From Candidatus Borrarchaeota archaeon (GTDB lineage: Archaea; Asgardarchaeota; Sifarchaeia; Borrarchaeales; Borrarchaeaceae), in contig JAEORY010000005.1 of the NCBI GenBank assembly GCA_016840645.1, forward strand, positions 1 to 28,585: DNA of 28,585 nt, given 5' to 3'. Below, piece by piece: positions 6,142 to 11,750 of the stretch; position 1 is the stretch's first letter; each line of letters opens with the position of its first letter. The position numbers and the translations under genes were made by a program. Under the pieces are notes generated by a model. It was not told the origin of the DNA and ran no database searches. It worked only from the letters and a program-made list of their open reading frames with translations.

Positions 6142-6275
6142 GAGTTCAGTGGCGAAGAAAACAGTTACTTCTTGATAAGGAAGAGGTCTCCGGTTCGAAT
6201 CCGGATATCCGGTCATGGCCGGATGTAGCTCAGTGGAAGAGCACTATTGCCTGTTTTTGCTTGTTCCCTTTACTC
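6142..6275 (+). ncRNA. YrlA-type Y RNA with circularly permuted tRNA domain
   Basis: The ends match element 2 (GTGGCGAAGAAA, CAGTTACTTC; TGCTTGTTCCCTTTACTC), with inner stem AAAACAG (6158-6164)/CTGTTTT (6251-6257). Between them lies a tRNA in permuted order. T arm TCCGG-TTCGAAT-CCGGA (6189-6205), acceptor 3' strand TATCCGG (6206-6212), a 6-nt cap, acceptor 5' strand CCGGATG (6219-6225), TA, then D arm GCTC-AGTGGAA-GAGC (6228-6242). Bacterial YrlA RNAs are known to combine a Ro-binding stem with a tRNA-like module, and this matches. Ends 35 nt before the Ro60 start codon. Confidence 0.82.
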
Positions 6276-6309
6276 ACCTTTTAAAAATTTTAGAATAGGA
6301 GCTTTGGCG

Positions 6310-7203
6310 ATGAAAACTAATACCAAGCAAAAAACAACTAACAAGACCCATGAGGGATCACCTGCTCGTACCATCAAGCCTTTGCAGAAATTAAGACGTT
6401 CAGTTCTGTCTTGCATGTTGTGGGAGAACGAGTTTTACGAGAACGGCACATCAATTGCTGAGAGAATTGCTAATCTCGCAAAGAAAGTAGATGGTAAAGA
6501 GGTTTTTGAACGTCTTATGGAGAAAAAGACTTTAGGTGGTCTTGCTTTCTTGAGAAATCTTCGTAAAATGGCATCTTTGGATGTTGATAGCAAGCTTATC
6601 AAGTCTTATTTTGATGTTGCTAAATTTGGTAGGGTTCTACCATTCAGATTCATTGCTGCTGCTCGTCATGCTCCTAATTTGGAGCCTGAGCTTGAAAAGG
6701 CTATGTTCAAGTGTATTGATGGACACGAGAAGCTTGGTGGCAAGACGATTCTGTTGATAGATGTTTCTGGTTCTATGGATTGGGGAAATGTCTCTGGTCG
6801 TTCTGAGATGACTAGACTTGATGCGGCATGTGCATTGGCTATGCTTGTTAGAGAGATCTGTGATGATGTTGAAGTTCATACGTTCTCTCATGAGACTGTT
6901 TTGGTTCCTCCTCGTAGGGGATTTGCTCTTAGAGACGCTATTGTTGGTTCTCAGTCTCATGGTGGAACTTATTTAGGAAAGGCTGTTTCTAAAATAAACA
7001 GTTTGTCTAAGGCTAAAGACAGATTGATTGTTTTTACTGATGAGCAGAGTCATGATACTGTTCCTAATCCTAAAGGGTTGGGATACATGGTAAATGTAGC
7101 TTCGTATAGGAATGGTGTAGGTTATGGTCCTTGGACGCATGTTGACGGATTCAGCGAAGCTATTGTTGATTGGATTTTGGAATTAGAAAAATCTAATTAT
7201 TGA
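6310..7203 (+). CDS. rsr: Ro60-family (TROVE/vWA) RNA-binding protein, compact form
   Basis: 297 residues from ATG 6310 (TAGGAG upstream); longer frames lack a ribosome-binding site. The N-terminal part (SVLSCMLWENEFYENG, 31-46; LGGLAFLRNLRKM, 75-87; VLPFRFIAAARHAP, 109-122) matches bacterial TROVE proteins. The vWA domain follows with an intact MIDAS: DVSGS (151-155), T220 in HGGTYLG and D244 in FTDEQSH. From memory, bacterial relatives are about 500 residues; here the HEAT-repeat part appears shortened between about residues 60 and 68. Ro60 proteins bind Y RNAs and misfolded or structured RNAs and, in bacteria, work with PNPase. Three Y-like RNAs directly upstream strongly support the call. 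Confidence 0.88.
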   Translation: MKTNTKQKTTNKTHEGSPARTIKPLQKLRRSVLSCMLWENEFYENGTSIAERIANLAKKVDGKEVFERLMEKKTLGGLAFLRNLRKMASLDVDSKLIKSYFDVAKFGRVLPFRFIAAARHAPNLEPELEKAMFKCIDGHEKLGGKTILLIDVSGSMDWGNVSGRSEMTRLDAACALAMLVREICDDVEVHTFSHETVLVPPRRGFALRDAIVGSQSHGGTYLGKAVSKINSLSKAKDRLIVFTDEQSHDTVPNPKGLGYMVNVASYRNGVGYGPWTHVDGFSEAIVDWILELEKSNY

Positions 7204-7213
7204 AAATTAATAT

Positions 7214-7363
7214 CGGCGGGTAGCTCAGAGGATAGAGTGCCACTGCAATAATCCAGTTCTTATTGGTGTACAACAATAGTTTATGGGATTGCATGCAACT
7301 GGTAGGCCACTGGTTGTAACAACATGGTGGAGGTCGGAGGTTTGAATCCTTCCCCGCTGACCA
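7214..7363 (+). tRNA. tRNA-like gene with 81-nt insertion in the anticodon loop
   Basis: Acceptor CGGCGGG (7214-7220)/CCCGCTG (7353-7359), TA, D arm GCTC/GAGT, anticodon stem CCACT (7240-7244)/GGTGG (7326-7330), variable AGGTC, T arm GGAGG-TTTGAAT-CCTTC, discriminator A and encoded CCA (7361-7363). In place of a 7-nt anticodon loop there are 81 nt (7245-7325). These have their own fold: GCAAT/ATTGC, an inner TATTG/CAATA hairpin, and CCAGTT (about 7253) pairing outside that stem with AACTGG (about 7297), a pseudoknot. The insertion is too short for a group I intron. No excision gives a loop with U33, so it is probably a tRNA-scaffolded RNA. Confidence 0.65.
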
Positions 7364-7365
7364 AT

Positions 7366-7797
7366 ATGAAGCCTTATAGAAAATTCGGAAAGTTATTCCA
7401 GATCAGATGGAAAGAACCTTTAGGAAGCCCAGACTGTCCTTATTTGTATCGTTGGACCTTGATTTTGTTTGGTTTTTCTATACGATTGCATCATTGGATA
7501 AAGTCTGATGATCGTAGGTTTTTTCATGATCATTCGTCTGATTTGATTTCGATTGTTCTAAAGGGCAGGTACAAGAACGTAACACCGAATGGTGCTTTTG
7601 AGGTTAAGGCACCGAGTATTTGGAAAGCCAAGGCAGAAGATAGGCATTACTTGGATATTCCTGAAGGTGGTGTTTGGACGTTGTTATTGTTTGGTAGACC
7701 TCGACATAAATGGGGTTTTTATGTTAATGGTCATAGATGGAGACCGTTGCGTTATTTTCACAAGTATGGTATTATACAGGATGAAGATTATCAATGA
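7366..7797 (+). CDS. cupin-like metal-site protein
   Basis: Start taken at ATG 7366, 2 nt after the CCA of the tRNA-like RNA; the frame extends upstream only through that RNA. 143 residues. RRFFHDHSSDLISIVLKGRY and KAEDRHYLDI supply the clustered His and Asp residues of a double-stranded beta-helix (cupin) site, and WTLLLFGRPRHKWGFYVNG is typical of small phage and bacterial proteins of this type. Probably a metal-dependent enzyme or binding protein; substrate unknown. No ribosome-binding site, so expression may depend on RNA processing upstream. Confidence 0.7.
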   Translation: MKPYRKFGKLFQIRWKEPLGSPDCPYLYRWTLILFGFSIRLHHWIKSDDRRFFHDHSSDLISIVLKGRYKNVTPNGAFEVKAPSIWKAKAEDRHYLDIPEGGVWTLLLFGRPRHKWGFYVNGHRWRPLRYFHKYGIIQDEDYQ

Positions 7798-7805
7798 TAT
7801 TGTTT

Positions 7806-7831
7806 CCCGATTTTTTATTGAGGTTGTAATA
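7806..7831 (+). promoter_or_regulatory. phage promoter CCCG-N16-GTAATA driving RNA genes
   Basis: CCCG 7806-7809 and GTAATA 7826-7831. Here it is followed not by a gene but by structured RNAs (7836-8971), which ties the RNA island to the phage promoter class. Confidence 0.82.
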
Positions 7832-7835
7832 AATA

Positions 7836-7916
7836 TACAGTTTGAGAGTAATAACGTAAGGCTTAGTGAGCCACTTACAAGTGATGTATCCGAGCAGGCA
7901 CTACTCTGAAGCTGTA
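7836..7916 (+). ncRNA. small structured RNA at the start of the second RNA transcript
   Basis: TACAG (7836-7840) pairs with CTGTA (7912-7916) and AGAGTA (7845-7850) with TACTCT (7902-7907). An internal hairpin is GTAA-GGCT/AGCC-ACTTAC (about 7856-7878). The 5' end coincides with the expected start of the 7806 promoter. Not recognised. Confidence 0.45.
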
Positions 7917-7919
7917 AAT

Positions 7920-8094
7920 GGCTGGTTAGTTTAATTGGTTAGAGCACCTAGTTAAAAAATCTTCAGATATGGAGATGTGTTTTCTAGATATGGCGAACAC
8001 GGCTAGGAGATGTGGTGGTTCATGGTATAGCAGTTTCTAATTGCGCGAACAGGCTGTTATATTATGGGTTGAGGTTCAAATCCCGCACCAGCCG
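7920..8094 (+). tRNA. tRNA-like gene with insertions in the anticodon loop and T stem
   Basis: Acceptor GGCTGGT (7920-7926)/ACCAGCC (8087-8093), D arm with the usual AATTGGTTAGAGC, anticodon stem CCTAG (7947-7951)/CTAGG (8003-8007), variable AGAT, T loop TTCAAAT (8075-8081), discriminator G. The anticodon loop is 51 nt (7952-8002) instead of 7 and contains GTGTT/AACAC. The T stem is GTGG (8012-8015) plus G 8074 with CCCGC (8082-8086), interrupted by 58 nt (8016-8073). That insert folds into a 13-bp hairpin, CATGGTATAGCAG/CTGTTATATTATG. Two independent insertions argue for a structured tRNA mimic rather than a simple intron. Confidence 0.62.
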
Positions 8095-8110
8095 TTTTGA
8101 TAATTGAATA

Positions 8111-8579
8111 TGGTATTAGAGTTATGGGCGGTGGGCTTAAAAGCAGCCAGCCATAATGAGTGGCGAGTGGAACGCAGGACCAGTCCAACCTGGGATCGCC
8201 TGCGAAGCGTGTCAACAGGACCGATAGGTTGAGGATATCGGGTGGCGGGTGGCTCCGTCAGTGACCGTAGAACCACAGGAAAAGGTAGCAGAACATGCGG
8301 CGGCGTTGAGGATACCGTACTATTGAAAGATTCTTTCTTTGGCGTTCGCATCTGAGTGTTCTAAGCCAGACAAAGCAGTATGTTCCAGTAGTACGAGAGG
8401 AATCTGGAATTAAATCGGATAGGGTTACGAGTCACGAGCTTCCGACAATGCTGTGAAGTGTCCTTAGAGTCTTTGGCGTAATAGCACACCCAACTTTAAT
8501 GCTTGTTGGCTGCGCAGTAGACTGGGTTAATCCGGGTCTCATGGCTCGTTGATTTCAGGTTCGATTCCTGATACTGCCA
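8111..8579 (+). ncRNA. large structured RNA with 23S rRNA-like GTPase-centre and sarcin-ricin elements
   Basis: GGCTTAAAAGCAGCC (8134-8148) differs at one base from the E. coli 23S helix 43 segment GGCUUAGAAGCAGCC. GCGTAATAGC (8476-8485), then ACAC, matches helix 44. AGTACGAGAGGA (8390-8401) is identical to the sarcin-ricin loop and is closed by TTCCAG/CTGGAA (8383-8388, 8404-8409). Other pairings: TTATGG/CCATAA around the helix-43 element; CGCAGG/CCTGCG with inner CCAG/CTGG; a pseudoknot TCAAC/GTTGA with CCGAT/ATCGG (8212-8241); GAAAG/CTTTC; TCTAAG/CTTAGA (8360, 8463) and GCAGTAT/ATGCTGT (8375, 8448) enclosing the sarcin-ricin hairpin and TCGGA/TCCGA. The 3' end has a tRNA-like T arm (TCAGG-TTCGATT-CCTGA) and TACTGCC, which may pair with GGTATTA 8112-8118 (one mismatch) or GCAGTA 8514-8519. 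Confidence 0.72.
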
Positions 8580-8624
8580 TTAGAAGGAAAGTTATTTAAA
8601 AATTGGATAGAGAAATTATCATCT

Positions 8625-8971
8625 GGGCCTGAATTGGATTCGACAACATAAGGATAGTGATAATCACGTGTCGGAGTTGATCGGAAGGCTCCGTTATCAA
8701 TCCGGTCAAGCAGATTAAATGCTGCGCCTGTTAAAATGGCTGCATAAGCCCGTCCTGCTTTTTGACGCCGATAGATTAGTTTGGGCGAACGAATCGGTAG
8801 CTTTTCTCGTTTTCAAGTAAAATCGAGTGGTGGAGGGTATCCATGATGCCCCTAGAGTTTTCTCTCTCTTCAAAAGGGAAAAAATTAAGTTACTCTATCT
8901 TTAAAATGGAGACGCACGTGAGATTACATTTGGCATATGATTGGACCTGGGATCGTACCCCAGCAGGTCCA
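8625..8971 (+). ncRNA. ssrA: tmRNA
   Basis: The ends form an acceptor stem GGGCCTG (8625-8631)/CAGGTCC (8964-8970) with discriminator A 8971. The diagnostic GGATTCGAC is at 8636-8644. The T arm is CTGGG-ATCGTAC-CCCAG (8947-8963). A tag frame ends ...A-P-V-K-M-A-A then TAA at 8745-8747 (GCT 8739-8741, GCA 8742-8744). Length about 347 nt, one-piece type. tmRNA rescues stalled ribosomes with SmpB and tags the peptide for proteolysis. CCA is not encoded. It is the last RNA of the island, followed by a terminator. Confidence 0.93.
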
Positions 8972-8975
8972 TACT

Positions 8976-9009
8976 AAAAAAGACTATCTTAATTGGTAGT
9001 CTTTTTTTT
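8976..9009 (+). terminator. rho-independent terminator of the RNA island
   Basis: AAGACTATC (8980-8988) pairs with GGTAGTCTT (8995-9003), flanked by an A-run and followed by eight T. Directly downstream of the tmRNA. Confidence 0.9.
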
Positions 9010-9034
9010 ATGCAATTTTTAAAGAGTTTGGTAT

Positions 9035-9066
9035 AGATCCAGTCATAAGTCCTGGATCTGATTTTT
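9035..9066 (+). terminator. second terminator hairpin
   Basis: AGATCCAG (9035-9042) pairs with CTGGATCT (9052-9059), followed by GATTTTTCTTT. It precedes the next promoter by only a few bases. Confidence 0.7.
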
Positions 9067-9070
9067 CTTT

Positions 9071-9096
9071 CCCGATTTTTATGCTGAAATGTAATA
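9071..9096 (+). promoter_or_regulatory. phage promoter CCCG-N16-GTAATA
   Basis: CCCG 9071-9074 and GTAATA 9091-9096, before the zinc-ribbon/GHKL operon. Confidence 0.85.
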
Positions 9097-9116
9097 ATTT
9101 TGAAAGGAAAAGAAAA

Positions 9117-9311
9117 ATGAAGATTGATTTATCAAAATATTATTTAGGGGAACCTTACAAGACTGTATGTCATTGTGGTCATCCTGTCCATTTTCTAATG
9201 CAAAGACTTGATTTAGATGAAATTTTGCCTATGTTTATTTTATGCACTGAATGTGGTGAAATTTCTACACCAAAACCTGGTGGAAGAGAAATAATTTCTG
9301 AAGGAGTATAA
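9117..9311 (+). CDS. small zinc-ribbon protein (64 aa)
   Basis: ATG 9117 has GAAAGGAAAAG upstream, so it is preferred over an upstream ATG at 9081, which lies inside the promoter. The product starts MKIDLSKYYLGEPYKTVCHC. CHCGHP and CTECGE form a Cys/His set compatible with a zinc ribbon. It sits immediately before the GHKL protein gene and is likely co-expressed with it. Function unknown; could be an adaptor or regulator. Confidence 0.75.
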   Translation: MKIDLSKYYLGEPYKTVCHCGHPVHFLMQRLDLDEILPMFILCTECGEISTPKPGGREIISEGV

Positions 9312-9313
9312 CA

Positions 9314-10810
9314 TTGCCTCAAGTAATAGTATCAAACGAGTTTTTCAAGAAAGAACGCGACAATTATACAAACTGGAGATTCTGTTTTTGGCGTGAATTA
9401 TTACAGAATTCAATTGATGCAGGATCTACTGTTATTAACATTTCTCTCAAAGATATGTTTAATAAAACATATTCTACTCTTGTAACTTTTGATGACAATG
9501 GTACAGGCTTCGATGCTAATGTGCGTGACAATATCTTTTTCAATCTAGGAAGAACGAATAAAGGACAAGAAGGAGATATTGGTGGTTTTGGAAAAGCAAG
9601 AGTTTTAGTATGTTTTTCGCAAAATAATTATCAAATCATAAGTCAAGACTGGAGAGTAACAGGAGAAGGTGGTAGTTATGATATACACTCTAATTCCTAC
9701 TATAAAGGATGTAATGTTATAGTTGATGTAGATGCAGAGATAGATGATATGCATACTGCTTTATATCAATATCTTCAATTGTCACAATTAAATTGTGATG
9801 TTTATGTGAATGGAGACAAGTGGGACAAATGGTGTCATCGAAGAAGGTATACAGACAGTCTAAGTTTTGGTAGAATTTATGTTAACAAGAGTGGAGGTAA
9901 TCATAGCGGATATCTTATCGTTAGAGTTGATGGTGTTCCTATGTTTACCAGATACATTGGCATTAAACCTCAAATCGTTGTTGAGATAGATGCTGATAAA
10001 AGTAGGGAAGTATTGTTAAGCAATAGAGACATGCTCAAACAAGACTATCAAACTGAACTTGATACATTGATAAAGAAGCTTTCTACTGAGACTAAGACTG
10101 GTTTGAGGAAAAGTACTAAAAAGTGGATAACTTCTCCAGGAAGATCAAGAGTAACTGTAAGAAAAAGAAATCTTGTTAAAGAAAATAGTGTTCCTTTAGA
10201 AATGGATAATAAAATAATTTATGCTGATTTGTCGCATAAAGATAAATATGCCTCAAAAGACAAAATAGGAATGAAGATGTTCGGACCAGAAAAAATGAAA
10301 TTCATTCCTATGCCTCCCGTTGATGATACGGTTTTATCTTCTATAATTCTTTTAGAAACTGATAATCCTAAAGTACGTAAAGTTTTTCCTAGATATGATG
10401 TTAACAAATGGGGAGAAGGTGGGAATAGAAAGAAGCTTTTACGACAATGGACTATTGTTTGTAATTTTGCAATACAAGAATTACTTAAGCATAAAGAGAA
10501 AGAGACGTTAACTTGGCGTCCAGGATTTGTTTTCTCTGACTATGCTGCTGCAAAGCATGTTAGTTTTTCAGATAATATATTTTTATTGAATCCTGTTGAC
10601 AAAGATGGTAAGATAGTCTATGGTCTAAGAGATAAAAAAAGCTGGACAAAAATGATTATTTTAGCTTGTCATGAAGTCGCTCATGTTGAAGAAGGATATC
10701 ATGATGAATCTTTTGTTTCACTATCAGAACATTTGATCCAAGAAGTCTTGTATAAGAGAGACGAAGTTTTTAGATCTTTGAAAGACTCATTAAAAACAGT
10801 TACAGTTTAG
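9314..10810 (+). CDS. GHKL-family ATPase fused to an HExxH metallopeptidase-like domain
   Basis: 498 residues from TTG 9314, chosen because AAGGAG lies 8 nt upstream. N-terminal GHKL (Hsp90/MutL/MORC type) motifs: RELLQNSIDAG (27-37), FDDNGTGF (59-66) and GGFGKAR (90-96). The middle part is not recognised. Near the C-terminus CHEVAHVEEGYHDESF contains a zinc-protease HExxH-type motif with a further acidic/His cluster. ATP-gated clamp plus peptidase domain is an uncommon combination; it might remodel or cleave a target protein. No transmembrane segment. Substrate unknown. Confidence 0.8.
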   Translation: MPQVIVSNEFFKKERDNYTNWRFCFWRELLQNSIDAGSTVINISLKDMFNKTYSTLVTFDDNGTGFDANVRDNIFFNLGRTNKGQEGDIGGFGKARVLVCFSQNNYQIISQDWRVTGEGGSYDIHSNSYYKGCNVIVDVDAEIDDMHTALYQYLQLSQLNCDVYVNGDKWDKWCHRRRYTDSLSFGRIYVNKSGGNHSGYLIVRVDGVPMFTRYIGIKPQIVVEIDADKSREVLLSNRDMLKQDYQTELDTLIKKLSTETKTGLRKSTKKWITSPGRSRVTVRKRNLVKENSVPLEMDNKIIYADLSHKDKYASKDKIGMKMFGPEKMKFIPMPPVDDTVLSSIILLETDNPKVRKVFPRYDVNKWGEGGNRKKLLRQWTIVCNFAIQELLKHKEKETLTWRPGFVFSDYAAAKHVSFSDNIFLLNPVDKDGKIVYGLRDKKSWTKMIILACHEVAHVEEGYHDESFVSLSEHLIQEVLYKRDEVFRSLKDSLKTVTV

Positions 10811-10837
10811 ACTTGACATAAACTAAAAGGAGATGTT

Positions 10838-11416
10838 ATGTCGAAAATTTTTGAACGTTTTATACAAGGTATTCGTCGTGGTCTTAAGAAAAGAGGTTTT
10901 TCTAAGGAAAAAATTTCTTCCCATATTGATAAAGTTATTGAGAGATATGAGCATTCTCCTATTTTTAATGATGAGGTTATTGAAGATGACTTTGACATGG
11001 AACAGGAGTTTTGTGATGGTATCACCGAATTATCAGTAGAACAAGAATGTCCTATTCCTCTTGTCATGTTAAAACAAACTCGTGAAGAAATAATAGATAG
11101 ACGCATTAATCAGTTAAGTGTTCATTACGATAATTTGCAAAAAGAGTTGGGAGAAGAATGGTTTCCTGAATTGGATGAAAACGATCCCGATTATGTAAGT
11201 CCTCTTGACGAGACAGACATCTTTGGTAGAACTCCTATTATTGAGGCTGCTATTAATGGGAATGTAGAATATGTCAAGGAACTAATAAAAGCAGGAGCAG
11301 ATCTTTCTATTACTGATAATAGTGGAAATAGTGCTCAACGAGCAGCGATATTGAATGGTTATGATAACATCGCTAGAATTATCAATAAAGCTAAAAAATC
11401 CCGAAAAAAAGGTTGA
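10838..11416 (+). CDS. ankyrin-repeat protein (192 aa)
   Basis: ATG 10838 with AAGGAGATGTT upstream. Residues 1-125 are acidic/basic mixed and helical. The C-terminal third has ankyrin repeats: DIFGRTPIIEAAINGNVEYV, ELIKAGADLSITDNSGNSA, QRAAILNGYDNIARII. Ankyrin repeats mediate protein-protein contacts, so it may target host proteins or act as an adaptor for the GHKL protein upstream. The end overlaps the next promoter. Confidence 0.8.
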   Translation: MSKIFERFIQGIRRGLKKRGFSKEKISSHIDKVIERYEHSPIFNDEVIEDDFDMEQEFCDGITELSVEQECPIPLVMLKQTREEIIDRRINQLSVHYDNLQKELGEEWFPELDENDPDYVSPLDETDIFGRTPIIEAAINGNVEYVKELIKAGADLSITDNSGNSAQRAAILNGYDNIARIINKAKKSRKKG

Positions 11417-11425
11417 ATTATAATA
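11400..11425 (+). promoter_or_regulatory. phage promoter CCCG-N16-ATAATA inside a gene end
   Basis: CCCG 11400-11403 lies in the last codons of the ankyrin gene; ATAATA is at 11420-11425. Drives the 11445 gene. Confidence 0.8.
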
Positions 11426-11444
11426 CAAGCGAAAGGATAATGAA

Positions 11445-11672
11445 ATGTCATCAGGATGTATACCAAAAAAAGAAGATAGAACTAAAGCTTTCAAATATGT
11501 TGTTGACAAAACAAGAGAAGCATTAAAGATCTTGGAAAGCATAAAACATCCTGATGATGATCCAAGAAAGTTCGAAGAAGCTGCTGGTCTTTTACTCGAT
11601 GCTTCTGGAGAGTATGGTGATACTGATTATCCTCTTGCTGCTGATGATCTTTTAGAGCATTATTTCAGTTGA
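11445..11672 (+). CDS. hypothetical helical protein (75 aa)
   Basis: GAAAGGATAATGA precedes ATG 11445. The product starts MSSGCIPKKEDRTKAFKYVV and is acidic and mostly helical, ending LLEHYFS. No motif recognised. Own promoter upstream (11400) and another downstream (11678). Confidence 0.7.
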   Translation: MSSGCIPKKEDRTKAFKYVVDKTREALKILESIKHPDDDPRKFEEAAGLLLDASGEYGDTDYPLAADDLLEHYFS

Positions 11673-11677
11673 AATCA

Positions 11678-11702
11678 CCCGCAAAATAATAAGGTTGTAA
11701 TG
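11678..11702 (+). promoter_or_regulatory. phage promoter CCCG-N15-GTAATG
   Basis: CCCG 11678-11681 and GTAATG 11697-11702, spacer 15. Precedes the 11751-13291 gene cluster. Confidence 0.78.
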
Positions 11703-11750
11703 TATTCATAAAGTTGAAAAATAGTAATTTAAAATGAAAGGATGAAGAAA

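Noticed and set aside
6078..6284. 68-codon frame across the Y RNAs
   Set aside because: It covers two paired RNA elements and the permuted tRNA domain; there is no ribosome-binding site and compensatory changes point to RNA, not protein.
7245..7325. Group I or group II intron in the tRNA-like gene
   Set aside because: The insert is only ~81 nt and lacks any recognisable P7/catalytic core or domain V; no excision gives a normal anticodon loop.
8076..8351. 91-codon minus-strand frame
   Set aside because: It overlaps the structured RNA, has no ribosome-binding site and ends inside the neighbouring tRNA-like gene.
8111..8579. RNase P RNA or assembly contamination with host 23S rRNA
   Set aside because: No RNase P signature motifs are visible. 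The rRNA-like pieces are short, out of natural order and embedded in unrelated structure between phage RNA genes.
8513..8579. Ordinary initiator-like tRNA-Met (CAU loop)
   Set aside because: It is 5-6 nt too short; the CTCATGG loop has no matching anticodon stem and the first acceptor pair is C-C. Kept only as a possible tRNA-like 3' domain.
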